Source of the DNA: Nostoc sp. GT001
GTDB lineage: Bacteria > Cyanobacteriota > Cyanobacteriia > Cyanobacteriales > Nostocaceae
Assembly: GCF_030382115.1 (NCBI RefSeq)
Contig: NZ_JAUDRJ010000003.1
Span: 478,052-502,791, forward strand
DNA length: 24,740 nt
Reading direction: 5' to 3'
Under the pieces are notes generated by a model. It did no database searches. It had not been told where the DNA came from and was given only the letters and a program-made list of their open reading frames with translations. Made by a program: the position numbers and the translations under genes. Position 1 is the stretch's first letter. Each line of letters opens with the position of its first letter. This document shows, in pieces, positions 1 through 8,824 of the stretch.

Positions 1-159
1 TGGAAAGAAAACTATCATTTATGCAAAAAGTCTATTGATTATCCAGTATTTTCAATGGTGGAATTGGTGTCTGAGCATTGTGCAGAGATTCATAAGGGTA
101 CTCGGTCAAAAATCTTAAGATTAATTTGTAGTGTTCGCGCAACGCTGGTTAATACCTAA
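1..159 (+). CDS. 3' end of an unidentified gene (partial)
   Basis: An open frame runs from the first base to a TAA at 157-159, giving 52 residues that end in RATLVNT. The start lies outside the window. I do not recognise the fragment. It is fairly basic, with two cysteines near the middle and one near the end, and has no obvious membrane segment. A 52-codon open frame can occur by chance at this base composition, so whether it is coding is uncertain. It points towards the minus-strand transporter gene that follows, and the roughly 280-bp gap between them is filled with dispersed repeats. Confidence 0.3.
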   Translation, partial: WKENYHLCKKSIDYPVFSMVELVSEHCAEIHKGTRSKILRLICSVRATLVNT

Positions 160-254
160 AATCTACAGGAAATGTTAGGGGATCAATTTTATGGCTGGGT
201 TAGCTATTCAAATTACCCTACCATATTGTTACCTATAGCTCAATACTATTCGGT

Positions 255-405
255 TAAGGCAAGAGACGCGATGAATCGCCGTCTCTACAATAATCAGTCT
301 TTGGTAGAGACGCCGATTTAATTTTTTACTTCTGACTCCTGTTAGCGCAGCGGGGCGTAGCCCATTCTAGACCCTTCGGCAGGCTCAGGGCATCGCTCCT
401 GAATT
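255..405. repeat. Dispersed palindromic repeats in the 160-442 gap
   Basis: No gene is visible at 160-442. At 262-286, AGAGACGCGAT is followed by its near-perfect reverse complement with one bulged C. A partial further copy (GTAGAGACGCCGATT) starts at 303. At about 350-400 there is a GGGCGTAGCCC palindrome and a segment with CCCTTCGG...CAGGCTCAGGG symmetry. Short palindromes of this kind are scattered through Nostoc-type genomes. No promoter or terminator can be assigned here. Confidence 0.6.
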
Positions 406-442
406 CTGCTGTATTACCTCTTACCATTTTCTCGGTGCAAAA

Positions 443-1360
443 TTACGCCTGAGTTCCTATAGCTAGCCGTATTCCCCAGAATAAGATTAAAGTTGCGATC
501 GCCAGCCAGTCACGCCCTTTTAATCGTAAATCGTGCCACTGGACTCGATGCTCGTTGGGACTGGTAAAACCCCGTACCATCATGGCATTCGCCATTTGAT
601 CGGCTCGTAAGAGGAGATTTTCCAAAAGTCTCTCTGCGACTGTCATCCAAACCTTGAATGCTCCTTTTAATCCCAGCTTTTTCCAATTAATTGCCCTTGT
701 CATCACAGAGCGAAATAAATTTTGCACTTCTTCTAAAACCAAGGGAATAAAGCGCAAGGACAAGGTTAAAGTTAAAGCAATTTCTGTGACAGGCAACTTG
801 AAGCGTCGCAAGGGTTGCATTAAGCTTTCTATGCCAGATGTGATTTCTTCTGGTGCGGTTGTCAGCAGATAGAGGTTGGTGCTGTAAATGACGGTAAATA
901 TAAGTGTACTCAGGCGTACTGCCAAACTCAATGAGTAGCGAGTTACTTTAACCGGGCCTTTGTGAAATAGCACGTAGCTGTATGCTTTTTTCTCGGCTGC
1001 TGGCTCTTTAATATTATTAGAGTTTGCTGGCTGGGTTAAGATTTGTTCGTTAGCTGGCAAACGTGATTGATAATCTACACCCAATCCATCAGGACTAATG
1101 GCTGCGATCACTAACACAAAAAACGATAGCATTAATAGCCAACCCATTTGCTGCTGCCATACACGTCGAGGAATTCTGGCAATCAAGGTGGCAAGAATCA
1201 ATACTACCACCAGCAGCACCCGCCAATTGTTGTTGGCTAAAACATAGCTTGTTAAAAAGCTCATCAACCAGGCGAACTTGACTCGCGGATCGATTTTATG
1301 CAGCCAAGTTTGGGGTTGTTCTAAATAAAGTCCAAGTGGCAGCGATCGCAATAAATCCAT
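443..1360 (-). CDS. EcfT/CbiQ-type energy-coupling factor transporter transmembrane subunit
   Basis: 305 aa. This is the membrane coupling subunit of an ECF (group II ABC) importer, which joins two ATPases to a substrate-binding S component for vitamins or metal ions. Evidence: the N-terminal segment LHKIDPRVKF is typical of the family. Hydrophobic helices follow at about 30-65 and 72-90. After a polar insert (about 95-130) come more helices at about 140-165 and 195-215. The cytoplasmic coupling region contains AMMVRGF near residue 260, which fits the conserved Ala-x-x-Arg-Gly motif. The last helix is near the C-terminus. No ATPase or S component lies alongside, as is common when a shared ECF module serves unlinked S components, so the substrate cannot be inferred. 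It lies 167 bp downstream of der on the same strand, across an STRR hairpin. The polar insert between helices is a mild oddity. Confidence 0.85.
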   Translation of the reverse strand: MDLLRSLPLGLYLEQPQTWLHKIDPRVKFAWLMSFLTSYVLANNNWRVLLVVVLILATLIARIPRRVWQQQMGWLLMLSFFVLVIAAISPDGLGVDYQSRLPANEQILTQPANSNNIKEPAAEKKAYSYVLFHKGPVKVTRYSLSLAVRLSTLIFTVIYSTNLYLLTTAPEEITSGIESLMQPLRRFKLPVTEIALTLTLSLRFIPLVLEEVQNLFRSVMTRAINWKKLGLKGAFKVWMTVAERLLENLLLRADQMANAMMVRGFTSPNEHRVQWHDLRLKGRDWLAIATLILFWGIRLAIGTQA

Positions 1361-1371
1361 TTTAGAGTTAT

Positions 1372-1533
1372 AGAGTTAGGAGTTAGGAGTGAGGAGTTAG
1401 GAGTTTTGACTTTAACTTATAACTTTCACCTTGTACCGCTATCAAACTCAAGTAGATAGGGTTCTATAAGTTAGCAACTTTGACTTTAACTCATAACTCC
1501 TAACTCCTAACTCTTAACTCCTAACTCCTAACT
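1372..1533. repeat. Inverted pair of STRR heptamer arrays between der and the EcfT gene
   Basis: The left arm (about 1372-1406) is tandem GTTAGGA/GTGAGGA heptamers. The right arm (about 1490-1533) is the complementary TAACTCC heptamers. The 85-bp interior carries partly duplicated text (TTTGACTTTAACT occurs next to both arms). The transcript could fold into a long imperfect stem. The right arm runs into the der stop codon. The heptamer family is known from heterocystous cyanobacteria; the paired arrangement is read directly from the sequence. Confidence 0.85.
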
Positions 1534-2898
1534 TATTTTGACGCGAGTAGCTCTATTAACATTACCACTTTCGGCATCACGGACTTTTTTGCTCCGCCAC
1601 AGCAAAATAATTGGCGTGCCTTTAAATCCTAGCTGTTGACGAAATTGCCGTTCAATGTAGCGGCGGTAGTTGTCGTTGAAGCGTTTCGAGTCGTTGACAA
1701 ATAGAGCGATCGTTGGTGGTTGACTGCTAACTTGTGTACCATAATAAATCTTACCCTGACGCCCACCACGGGATGCTGGCGGTGAATGCCAGCTAACGGC
1801 ATCTGTTAAGACTTCATTAATCACTGATGTGCTGACACGGCGTTTGTGTGATTCCGCCGCCGTTTTCACCAATTCTAAAATCTTTTCTACCCGTTGTCCT
1901 GACAAGGCACTCACAAAAATTGTTTCTGCCCATTCGGTAAAATGTAACCGTGATTGCAGAGTTTTTTCGTAATCGTAAATTGTGTAAGAGTCTTTTTCGA
2001 CAGCATCCCATTTATTAACGACGATGATACAAGCTCGGCCTTCTTCAATAATCCGCCCAGCTAGTTTTTGGTCTTGCTCGGTGACTCCATCTACGGCATC
2101 TATTACTAATAAAACCACGTCAGCGCGACGAATCGCTTTGAAAGCCCGGTTAATACTAAAGAATTCTGTGCCGTATTCGATGTGTTTCTTTTTACGAATG
2201 CCGGCGGTGTCAATCAAGCGGTAGGTTTGTCCGGCTCGTTCAATGACGGTATCAATAGCATCGCGGGTAGTGCCGGAAATGGGGCTGACAATTGCCCTTT
2301 CTTCCCCGACAAAAGAATTGAGTAAGCTCGATTTGCCCACATTTGGGCGTCCCACAATTGCTACTTTGATTTCATTCGTTTCTGGAATGTCTTCAATAGC
2401 AGGGATGTGATTAACTAACTCGTCGAGTAACTCCCCTGTACCACTGCCATGAATCGCGGAGATGGGGTAAGGTTCGCCCAATCCCAATTCCCAAAAGTCG
2501 GCAGCTTGCATTAAGCCTTGTTCTGGCGATTCACATTTATTTACAGCTAGTAGTACAGGGACGGGTTGTTGGCGCATCCATTCGGCGATTTCTAAATCTG
2601 CCGATGTGGGGCCTGTTTGACCATCGACGACAAAAATAGCGCCACATGCTTCTGCAAGGGCTGTCATTGCCTGTTGGCGAATCAGTGGTAAAAATTCGGT
2701 ATCATCATTAAAAACTAAACCACCAGTGTCCACCACTAAAAATTCACGATCATTCCAGAAAGCTGGAAGATAAGTGCGATCGCGTGTCACTCCCGGTTCA
2801 TCATGGACAATCGCCGTTTGTTCCCCGGCGAGTCGATTAACCAGGGTGGATTTGCCCACATTTGGGCGTCCGATAATTGCAACAATTGGCAGTGCCAT
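1528..2898 (-). CDS. der: Ribosome-assembly GTPase Der (EngA)
   Basis: 456 aa, the usual length. Der is an essential double-GTPase that binds the 50S subunit precursor during maturation. Two G domains are visible. Domain 1 has P-loop GRPNVGKS at 10-17, DTGG at about 57-60 and NKCE at 120-123. Domain 2 has GRPNVGKS at 183-190, DTAG, and NKWD. A KH-like C-terminal domain follows, with the conserved segment [21 protein letters not shown] and a basic tail. The first base-recognition motif is NKxE rather than the commoner NKxD. The last codon (Ser) and the TAG stop are part of a downstream STRR heptamer array (AGTTAG), so the array may have set the C-terminus. The gene lies downstream of the M50 protease on the same strand but behind that gene's terminator, so it probably has its own promoter in 2899-3038. 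Confidence 0.97.
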   Translation of the reverse strand: MALPIVAIIGRPNVGKSTLVNRLAGEQTAIVHDEPGVTRDRTYLPAFWNDREFLVVDTGGLVFNDDTEFLPLIRQQAMTALAEACGAIFVVDGQTGPTSADLEIAEWMRQQPVPVLLAVNKCESPEQGLMQAADFWELGLGEPYPISAIHGSGTGELLDELVNHIPAIEDIPETNEIKVAIVGRPNVGKSSLLNSFVGEERAIVSPISGTTRDAIDTVIERAGQTYRLIDTAGIRKKKHIEYGTEFFSINRAFKAIRRADVVLLVIDAVDGVTEQDQKLAGRIIEEGRACIIVVNKWDAVEKDSYTIYDYEKTLQSRLHFTEWAETIFVSALSGQRVEKILELVKTAAESHKRRVSTSVINEVLTDAVSWHSPPASRGGRQGKIYYGTQVSSQPPTIALFVNDSKRFNDNYRRYIERQFRQQLGFKGTPIILLWRSKKVRDAESGNVNRATRVKIS

Positions 2899-3038
2899 AA
2901 AACCAGGGTAAGTGAGAGACGTAGTATATCATGTACTTACATTTTACTCGCTTTAAACTTGAAGTTTTAATAATTTCCCCATCATCTGAGGCGATGTCTA
3001 CGATGGGCTGTTTGGTAATACCATACTTTGAAAAATAA

Positions 3039-3062
3039 AAAAGGTAGGAAATCCTACCTTTT
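3039..3062 (-). terminator. Rho-independent terminator behind the M50 protease gene
   Basis: AAAAGGTAGGA at 3039-3049 and TCCTACCTTTT at 3052-3062 form a perfect 11-bp stem with a 2-base gap. Read on the minus strand, the stem is followed by a T-rich run (TTTTTTATTTTT), the classic intrinsic terminator form. It lies about 94 bp behind the protease stop and ahead of der, separating the two genes. The A/T runs on both sides mean it might also work in the other direction. The rest of 2899-3155 shows nothing I can assign. Confidence 0.85.
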
Positions 3063-3155
3063 ACCCAAAAAAAGCATTTTGTAACCAAATACCAAATTCA
3101 ATATCACACACGCTTTTGACGTATCTATTGCAAACCTATGACGAGGATGTGACGT

Positions 3156-4352
3156 TTAATTTGTAGCTGATTTCGCGATTACTCCCAGTTGCAACCCAGG
3201 CGGATAGCTACCTTCTTCCTTGATGCGCTTAATTTCAGCATCGCTTATCTGTAAATTTAACTTTTGTGCCAGCGATCGCACAATATCTCCCCGGTCAATT
3301 ACACCAGCTACAGCACCAGCAGGAGACAGGACGGTAATTCTCGGTAACTGCTCATTTTCTAGCTTGTTAATTACCTCAGCGATCGCTGTTGACTCTGCAA
3401 CGGTAGGTATTTCTGTCAACGGATGTACTATGCTGTGTAAAGTTTCGGTTTCCCATTGACCCCTTTGGGTTAAACGGAAATCGTCAATGGAAACTAGACC
3501 CCGATAACGTCCATCAGAAGCAGCAAAATAAACCTGTGAGGGAGTGGTTTCCAACAGGTACAAATCAGCAAAGGAACGTAATGTCTGGTCAGCATCAATT
3601 ACGCGAAAGTCACGGGTCATTGCATCGCCCGCCACCACCTTGAGCAAGCTTTCTTGCAATGTAGTCATGTTGTCATAGGTGTTAGCGTTGCGGACAGCAA
3701 ACCAACCTAACAGTGCAATCCACAAACCAAGTACTAACTCTCTGGTGACGAAATCTACAACAAATCCGAAAGCGATCGCAGCATAACCCAATATTTGCCC
3801 AGCCCTTGCAGCCCAGTGTACGGATTGAAAACGATTACCTGTGATTTGCCATAGTGCTGCTTTTAACACTTGTCCCCCATCTAAAGGTAAGCCGGGAATT
3901 AGGTTAAATAGAGCCACCACTAGGTTAATTCTCGCCAAATCTCCAATCATGACACTGAGGGGATTAGTATCAGGTATTACAAAAGCTGCCAGACGGAGCA
4001 GGACAAATAGGATGATACTCACCAAAGGGCTAGCGATCGCAACTTGAAAGGCTTTGAAAGGAGTTTTAGATTCTTCTTCAATGGCAGCAATCCCGCCAAA
4101 CATAAATAGGGTAATTGAATTAACTCTAATGCCTTGCGATCGGGCTACTAAGCTATGACCCAACTCATGTAACAACACCGAACCAAATAGCAGCAGTGCC
4201 ATAACTATTCCAGCACTCCAAGCTATAACAGGCCCCCATTCCTGATAAGCTACCCCAAAGTTAAGGGTTGCCAACCCTAAAATCACAAACCATAACGGGT
4301 CTAAAAACAGGGGAATTCCAAATAATGACCCAATTCTCCAATTTGTTTGCAT
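3156..4352 (-). CDS. Site-2-type zinc metalloprotease (M50 family) with two CBS domains
   Basis: 398 aa. This is an integral-membrane metalloprotease of the S2P/M50 class, which cuts substrates inside the membrane. The zinc site HELGH is at 62-66 in a hydrophobic segment. The second motif, NLIPGLPLDGG, is at 150-160, with the ligand Asp158. Several transmembrane helices fill residues 1-225. The C-terminal part (about 240-380) has two CBS-type repeats, one starting near DAMTRDFRVIDADQTL and the other ending in GVIDRGDIVRSL. CBS domains usually sense adenine nucleotides. CBS-fused M50 proteases are common in cyanobacteria, generally with unknown substrates. The first residues (MQTNWRIGSLFGIPL) fit the family N-terminus, supporting this start. 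It appears monocistronic, with its own terminator at 3039-3062. Confidence 0.92.
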   Translation of the reverse strand: MQTNWRIGSLFGIPLFLDPLWFVILGLATLNFGVAYQEWGPVIAWSAGIVMALLLFGSVLLHELGHSLVARSQGIRVNSITLFMFGGIAAIEEESKTPFKAFQVAIASPLVSIILFVLLRLAAFVIPDTNPLSVMIGDLARINLVVALFNLIPGLPLDGGQVLKAALWQITGNRFQSVHWAARAGQILGYAAIAFGFVVDFVTRELVLGLWIALLGWFAVRNANTYDNMTTLQESLLKVVAGDAMTRDFRVIDADQTLRSFADLYLLETTPSQVYFAASDGRYRGLVSIDDFRLTQRGQWETETLHSIVHPLTEIPTVAESTAIAEVINKLENEQLPRITVLSPAGAVAGVIDRGDIVRSLAQKLNLQISDAEIKRIKEEGSYPPGLQLGVIAKSATN

Positions 4353-4511
4353 TACACTGCCCTAAAACTAGATATAATCAGTACTTTTTATACTGAGATA
4401 CTATGCATATTCGTATACACATTTATATTGAGCATCAATTCGGTAGTAACGAGTGACGAAATGCCCTTATTTCTAGAATAGACAATTAATGCCTGTGAGC
4501 AAAACTCTGGA

Positions 4512-4645
4512 ATTGGGAATTGGGCATGAGGCATAAGAGGCAGGGAAGCGGAGGCAGAGGGACAGAGGGGCAGAAGGGAAAGACTCACTGTAACTTCTCC
4601 TCTGCTCCCCTGCTCCTCTGCTCCCTACTCCCTACTCCCCCTGCC
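4512..4645. repeat. Purine/pyrimidine-rich inverted repeat upstream of the M50 protease gene
   Basis: Within the gene-free stretch 4353-4711, about 4539-4577 is a GGCAG/GGAG-rich run (for example GGCAGAGGGACAGAGGGGCA). About 4593-4645 is its rough complement (CTCCTCTGCTCCCCTGCTCC, then CTCCCTACTCCC). Together they can form a long imperfect GC-rich hairpin between the 3' end of psaK and the start of the protease gene. It may help terminate psaK, but no T-run confirms that. Nothing else is assigned in this gap. Confidence 0.75.
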
Positions 4646-4711
4646 CAAAATCATTTTTAGGAGTTTTGCATTGATAGTGCGGTTACAAGTAACACCTCTG
4701 TCATCACAAAA

Positions 4712-4966
4712 CTATAGACGACCGATGTTAGTCAATCCTAAAACGATGCCAATGCCAATAATATGACCAAAAGCCATAGCAGCAGCGAATGTTGGAATAC
4801 TAATCGGCAGAATAGGGAACTTGGGGCCAACTAGGGGTTTTTCAATCCTAGTACTTAGTAAAACCATTACTAAGCTGCTGATGCTGATGATGATTCCTAC
4901 TGTGGGATTCCACGCAGGTGTTGCGGGAACAGTTGCAGCTGCTGCTAGTAAAATAGAGGAAATCAA
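4712..4966 (-). CDS. psaK: Photosystem I reaction centre subunit PsaK, TTG start
   Basis: 84 aa, normal for PsaK, a small peripheral photosystem I subunit with two transmembrane helices that binds chlorophyll and carotenoid at the edge of the complex. Recognised from WNPTVGIIISISSLVMVL at 19-36 (helix 1), the basic loop RIEKPLVGPKFP, and helix 2 ending in AAAMAFGHIIGIGIVLGLTN, with terminal GRL. The start is TTG at 4964-4966: AGGAG at 4975-4979 stands 8 bases before it and there is no in-frame ATG nearby. The N-terminus (MISSILLAAAATVPATPAW) resembles the short leader of some PsaK forms. The gene stands alone, divergent from trpF. Many strains hold several psaK copies; which form this is cannot be told. 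Confidence 0.93.
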   Translation of the reverse strand: MISSILLAAAATVPATPAWNPTVGIIISISSLVMVLLSTRIEKPLVGPKFPILPISIPTFAAAMAFGHIIGIGIVLGLTNIGRL

Positions 4967-5008
4967 GCTTTTGTCTCCTGAATGGAAAATTTAATGTAGA
5001 CCTACAAG

Positions 5009-5014
5009 ATTATA
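5009..5014 (-). promoter_or_regulatory. Probable -10 element of the psaK promoter
   Basis: TATAAT on the minus strand, about 43 bases upstream of the psaK TTG. No good -35 hexamer stands at 16-18 bases, as is often the case for cyanobacterial photosynthesis genes. The 121-bp psaK-trpF divergent gap is very AT-rich on the trpF side. Confidence 0.45.
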
Positions 5015-5087
5015 AAATTACAAGGCTCAAAAATTTTTTAGATAGTTTAGACTTTTCTGATGATTAGTTTAAATTTTTTAAATATTC

Positions 5088-5732
5088 ATGCGCGTTAAGA
5101 TTTGCGGCATTACTCAACCACAGCAGTCTATAGCGATCGCCTCTCTAGGCGCAACGGCCCTAGGATTTATTTGTGTGCCAAACTCACCTCGTTACGTGAC
5201 TACATCTCAAATTCGGGCAGCAGTGGCAGAACTCCCGGCAAATATTGACAAAATTGGGGTTTTTGCCAATCTTAATATTGCTGAAATCAGTCAGATAGTT
5301 GCTGATTCTGGATTGACTGGTGTGCAGTTACACGGAGATGAATCACCAGATTTTTGCGACCAATTGCGTCAAGCTTTACCCAATGTCGAAATTATTAAAG
5401 CACTGAGAATTCGTAGTCTTGAGCATCTTGATACAGCAAATAATTATACAAAATACGTGGATACTTTGCTACTTGATGCCTACCATCCGCAACAACTGGG
5501 TGGTACAGGCAAAACTTTAGATTGGACGATGCTAGAGCAATTTAACCCCAATTGTCCTTGGCTTTTAGCAGGAGGATTAACAGCCGATAATATTGTGCAA
5601 GCCCTAAATCAGGTTAATCCTAGCGGCGTTGATTTATCTAGTGGTGTGGAACGGACACCAGGAGATAAGGATTTAGATAAAGTAGCACTCCTATTTCACA
5701 GTCTCAAGAACATTGAGTTACTTAGAAGTTAG
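5088..5732 (+). CDS. trpF: Phosphoribosylanthranilate isomerase
   Basis: 214 aa. It catalyses the Amadori rearrangement of N-(5'-phosphoribosyl)anthranilate to CdRP in tryptophan synthesis, using a TIM-barrel fold. The N-terminal VKICGIT contains the catalytic general-base Cys6. [20 protein letters not shown] carries the catalytic acid Asp130 and the glycine-rich phosphate-binding loop. [10 protein letters not shown] and GVDLSSGVE supply the rest of the phosphate site. The length is normal and no other trp gene is nearby, which is usual in cyanobacteria, where the genes are scattered. No clear Shine-Dalgarno sequence precedes the ATG. The last codons AGA-AGT-TAG run into an STRR heptamer (AGTTAGGAG), so the stop codon is repeat-derived, as in der. 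Confidence 0.97.
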   Translation: MRVKICGITQPQQSIAIASLGATALGFICVPNSPRYVTTSQIRAAVAELPANIDKIGVFANLNIAEISQIVADSGLTGVQLHGDESPDFCDQLRQALPNVEIIKALRIRSLEHLDTANNYTKYVDTLLLDAYHPQQLGGTGKTLDWTMLEQFNPNCPWLLAGGLTADNIVQALNQVNPSGVDLSSGVERTPGDKDLDKVALLFHSLKNIELLRS

Positions 5733-5771
5733 GAGTCATCAGTTGTGAATTAACTCCTAACTCCTAACTCA
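5727..5771. repeat. STRR heptamers between trpF and folE
   Basis: AGTTAGGAGT at 5727-5736 overlaps the trpF stop codon. The complementary TAACTCCTAACTCCTAACTC follows at about 5751-5770. The pair forms a hairpin with a short loop in the 74-bp gap between the convergent genes trpF and folE, where it could act as a shared transcription stop. Confidence 0.8.
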
Positions 5772-5806
5772 GCACGGGCTAAACGCCCCGCTTTCGCTAA
5801 CAGCAC

Positions 5807-6514
5807 TCAAAAGAATGCTGGTTGGTGGCGAATCAAGTTAAAAAATTCTTCGCGGGTTTTGTGCTCATCTTGGAACACACCAACCATTGCGCTAGTGACA
5901 GTCCAAGAACCTGGTTTCTGAACGCCACGCATTACCATACACATGTGGCTAGCTTCCATTACTACGGCAACGCCTTGAGGTTCTAGAATCGTCTGGATTG
6001 CTTCAGCAATTTGGCGAGTTAGTCTCTCTTGTACTTGTAAGCGCCGGGAATACATCTCAACAATCCGAGCTAGCTTACTCAGTCCGACAACTTTTTGGTT
6101 GGGAATATAAGCAACGTGCGCTCTACCCATAAATGGCAGCATGTGGTGTTCGCACAAACTAAAGAAATTAATGTCTCTAACTAGTACCATCTCGCTATGC
6201 CCTTCATCAAAGATGGCATCGTTAACGAGTTCTTCAAGGGATTGGTTGTAGCCACTGGTAAGAAACCGCATTGCCTCGGCTACTCGTTTGGGTGTTTTCA
6301 GGAGTCCTTCGCGTTCAGGGTCTTCGCCAACTCCCAATATTATTGCTCGCACGGCATCCTTCATTTCCTCAAGTTGTTCCTCTTTTGGCGGGAACACATC
6401 CGGTTGTCGCCCGTTATGAGTATTGCGATCGGGTCTAGGAGTTATGGCTTCTGCCAAGTCGGGAATCAGAGGCGATTGAGAGCAATTGGAACCGTTGGAA
6501 CTAGCAATAGTCAT
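5807..6514 (-). CDS. folE: GTP cyclohydrolase I
   Basis: 235 aa. It converts GTP to 7,8-dihydroneopterin triphosphate, the first step of folate (and in cyanobacteria pterin) synthesis, as a homodecamer. Zinc ligands are visible: Cys121 and His124 in [20 protein letters not shown], and Cys192 in [16 protein letters not shown]. Other family signatures are [14 protein letters not shown] at 69-82 and [20 protein letters not shown]. The first 40 residues are polar and variable. The ATG at 6514 is taken as start, but a start closer to the core cannot be excluded. It converges on trpF and follows the SDR gene on the same strand after a 100-bp gap filled by STRR repeats. Confidence 0.97.
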   Translation of the reverse strand: MTIASSNGSNCSQSPLIPDLAEAITPRPDRNTHNGRQPDVFPPKEEQLEEMKDAVRAIILGVGEDPEREGLLKTPKRVAEAMRFLTSGYNQSLEELVNDAIFDEGHSEMVLVRDINFFSLCEHHMLPFMGRAHVAYIPNQKVVGLSKLARIVEMYSRRLQVQERLTRQIAEAIQTILEPQGVAVVMEASHMCMVMRGVQKPGSWTVTSAMVGVFQDEHKTREEFFNLIRHQPAFF

Positions 6515-6543
6515 GATTCAGTCTTGGTTATGGTTTTAATTTA

Positions 6544-6609
6544 GTTATGAGTTATGAGTTATGAGTTATGAGTTAAAAATTCTAACTCCTAACTCTTAAC
6601 TTCTAACTT
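6544..6609. repeat. STRR inverted pair between the SDR gene and folE
   Basis: Four GTTATGA heptamers (6544-6575) face TAACTCC/TAACTCT/TAACTTC heptamers (6582-6609), forming a hairpin. The right arm begins 6 bases behind the SDR stop codon. The left arm uses the GTTATGA variant instead of GTTAGGA. Confidence 0.85.
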
Positions 6610-6614
6610 CGCAA

Positions 6615-7340
6615 TTAGAGTGCGCCAGCGCTGGGCATTAGGGTCATTTCATCAATAACTGCCTGTTGTGGTAACAGAACTGTGTAGAGAATTGACTGAG
6701 CTACAATTTCCGGGGTTAACATTTTGGAACGGTCTAAGTTGACATGGACTGTTTCTGTATCCCAAAGTTCGGTATTGACTGCGCCGGGACAAATAGCTGT
6801 GACCCGAATGCCGTGAGTGCGTTCTTCTTGTGCCAGGGTTTGAGAGAGGGCTATCAGACCCGCTTTGCTGACGCTATATGCTCCCCAACCGGGAAAGGGT
6901 TGCTTGGCAGCAATTGAGGCGACGTTGATAATTGTGCCTGTGCCCCGATCGCGCATTGAAGGTAAAATCCCCACAATGCACCCAAACACGCTGGTGAGAT
7001 TCAAGTTAATTACTTGCTGCCAGTCTTCTAGGGGAGTTTCGCTCAAAGTAGCTGTATAGGCAATGCCCGCGCTGTTTACCAGAATGTCTATATCACCAAA
7101 GTCAAGGGCGATCGCTTGGATCTTGTCTTTGACTTCGGAAATCCGCGCTAAATCTACAGCGTAAGCTTTAGCTTCGACCCCAGTATGCTCTACGGCTTCT
7201 CTTACCGCCTCCAACTTATCCAAAGAACGGCTGACTAAGGCGATATCTATTCCCGCTTTTGCAAAGGCTAAAGCCGTTGCTTTCCCAATTCCACTACTTG
7301 CCCCAGTAATCAGGGCGCGTCGTTTTTGCTCAACACTCAT
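6615..7340 (-). CDS. Short-chain dehydrogenase/reductase (SDR) family oxidoreductase
   Basis: 241 aa from the ATG at 7340. GGGAG stands 5 bases upstream, which favours this over a TTG ten codons earlier. It is a classical SDR: Rossmann nucleotide-binding motif TGASSGIG at 12-19, NSAG at 89-92, and catalytic Ser142, Tyr155 and Lys159 (YSVSK). SRS after the second strand (about 37-39) leans towards NADPH. The C-terminal PGAVNTELWDT is typical of the substrate-lid region. The substrate cannot be read from the sequence; family members act on sugars, alcohols and acyl carbonyls. It lies upstream of folE on the same strand, but the STRR hairpin between them argues against tight coupling. The same strand order accA, SDR, folE may indicate a conserved block. 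Confidence 0.9.
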   Translation of the reverse strand: MSVEQKRRALITGASSGIGKATALAFAKAGIDIALVSRSLDKLEAVREAVEHTGVEAKAYAVDLARISEVKDKIQAIALDFGDIDILVNSAGIAYTATLSETPLEDWQQVINLNLTSVFGCIVGILPSMRDRGTGTIINVASIAAKQPFPGWGAYSVSKAGLIALSQTLAQEERTHGIRVTAICPGAVNTELWDTETVHVNLDRSKMLTPEIVAQSILYTVLLPQQAVIDEMTLMPSAGAL

Positions 7341-7573
7341 GGTGTCTCCCAATTTTTTGGCAGTTCCCAAAGCCGATTACCACCCCATTATTCACACTTC
7401 TTGGTTTGGATAGATTAAAGGAATCTAAAAATATGATGATTTCCATTAAGCAAATGCTATGATGCAGCACAATACTCCCCATCTTGTGGGTTTTAAGAGT
7501 GAAGACAACAAATTGTTGCCTGGAAAACCACGCCGTACATTCAAATTAGATTATTTACATAAGACAAAACCCA

Positions 7574-7651
7574 CTCAATCAAATTGAGTAGATTTGCCAA
7601 ACATGCAAATGCCTATGGCTAGATTGTTAAAAATCTTTAAGCACATAGGCA
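7574..7651. other. Hairpins in the accA-SDR gap
   Basis: The 355-bp gap 7341-7695 holds no gene. CTCAAT-CAA-ATTGAG (7574-7588) is a perfect small hairpin. TGCCTATG (7610-7617) pairs with CATAGGCA (7644-7651). Both lie behind accA on its strand and could be its transcription end, but neither has a T-run. The rest (about 7375-7570) probably contains the SDR promoter, not resolvable by eye. Confidence 0.5.
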
Positions 7652-7695
7652 ATTATAGCATTGCTGCTTTACTAATAAATCATTATGCAGTGCCG

Positions 7696-8676
7696 TTAGT
7701 GGGCAACTTCTGTAAAAACACCAATTTTGCGGAATTTTTCATAGCGCAGTTGGCGGCGTTCTGGAGCGGTTAAACGATTGAGTTCGTCTAAATTTTCCAT
7801 CAGTACTTGCTTGAGAGTGGTAGCGGCTTTTAAGGGGTCAGAATGAGCGCCACCAGTGGGTTCAGGCAGTATTTGGTCGATAATTCCCAACTTTTTCAGG
7901 TCATGGGAAATAATTTTTAGCGCCACAGCGGCTTGAGGAGCCTTACCAGCGTCTTTCCACAAAATTGCGGCACAGGCTTCGGGAGTGGCGACGGTATAAA
8001 CGGAGTGTTCAAACATGAGTAGGCGATCGCCTACGCCAATACCGAGTGCGCCACCAGAACCACCTTCACCAATGACTGTGCAGATAATTGGCACATCCAA
8101 ACAGAACATTTCACGCAAGTTGTAAGCGATCGCTTCTCCTTGACCTTGGTGTTCTGCTTCTACCCCAGACCAAGCTCCCGGCGTGTCGATAAAAGTTAGT
8201 ATCGGCATACTAAACTTGTTGGCGTGTTCCATCAACCGCATAGCTTTGCGATAGCCGCCAGGGTAAGGCATTCCAAAGTTACGGGCAATATTGTCTTTAG
8301 TATCGCGCCCTTTTTGATGACCCAACATCACCACAGGTTGCCCACTCAGACGACCAACACCACCAACTAAAGCCGGATCGTCACCACCACAGCGATCGCC
8401 ATGCAATTCCATCCATTCATCACTAATTGCCTGAATGTAATCGAGAGTACTAGGGCGACGCGGATGACGAGCGACTTGCAATCGCTGAGACGGGGATAGA
8501 CTAGTGAAAATTTCCTCACGTAGTTGCATGGCGCGTGCTTCTAGTTGACGAATTTGACCAGAAACATCAACGCCGTTTTCTTCTGCAAGTTGCCGAATTT
8601 GATCGATTCGGGTTGCGAGTTCTGCTAGGGGCTTTTCAAAATCTAACAGTAGCGGTTTACGCTCAGTAGTTGCCAT
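7696..8676 (-). CDS. accA: Acetyl-CoA carboxylase carboxyltransferase subunit alpha
   Basis: 326 aa, full length. With AccD it forms the carboxyltransferase that moves CO2 from carboxybiotin to acetyl-CoA, making malonyl-CoA for fatty acid synthesis. Evidence: the N-terminal helical segment [17 protein letters not shown], then the crotonase-like core with [27 protein letters not shown], the [11 protein letters not shown] loop, [14 protein letters not shown], and [16 protein letters not shown], which forms the oxyanion/CoA region. Its neighbours aar and ado use the acyl-ACP that this step feeds. Linkage of aar-ado to accA is a known cyanobacterial arrangement. It is separated from aar by 148 bp of STRR repeats. 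Confidence 0.98.
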   Translation of the reverse strand: MATTERKPLLLDFEKPLAELATRIDQIRQLAEENGVDVSGQIRQLEARAMQLREEIFTSLSPSQRLQVARHPRRPSTLDYIQAISDEWMELHGDRCGGDDPALVGGVGRLSGQPVVMLGHQKGRDTKDNIARNFGMPYPGGYRKAMRLMEHANKFSMPILTFIDTPGAWSGVEAEHQGQGEAIAYNLREMFCLDVPIICTVIGEGGSGGALGIGVGDRLLMFEHSVYTVATPEACAAILWKDAGKAPQAAVALKIISHDLKKLGIIDQILPEPTGGAHSDPLKAATTLKQVLMENLDELNRLTAPERRQLRYEKFRKIGVFTEVAH

Positions 8677-8694
8677 CGTAGGGGTTATAAGTAC

Positions 8695-8820
8695 GAGTTA
8701 TGAGTTTTTCAGAGTGAGGGATGAGGAGTTAGGAGTTAGGAGTGAGGAGTTAGGTATTAGAAGGCGTGTACTGATGAAAGTTATTAACTCTTAACTTCTA
8801 ACTTTTAACTCCTAACTTTT
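8695..8820. repeat. STRR inverted pair between aar and accA
   Basis: Left arm about 8695-8760 (GTTATGA, then GATGAGGAGTTAGGAGTTAG with GTGAGGA variants). Right arm about 8784-8818 (TTAACTC, TTAACTT and TAACTCC heptamers). The right arm starts within about 6 bases of the aar stop codon. The accA promoter must lie in or beside this repeat if accA is not read through from aar. Confidence 0.85.
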
Positions 8821-8824
8821 ACAG

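Noticed and set aside
2837..3088. 83-codon minus-strand open frame overlapping the start of der
   Set aside because: It overlaps der in another frame, runs through the terminator hairpin at 3039-3062, and has no family resemblance.
7341..7370. TTG start ten codons upstream for the SDR gene
   Set aside because: GGGAG is positioned 5 bases before the ATG at 7340, and classical SDR proteins begin about ten residues before TGASSGIG, as that ATG gives.
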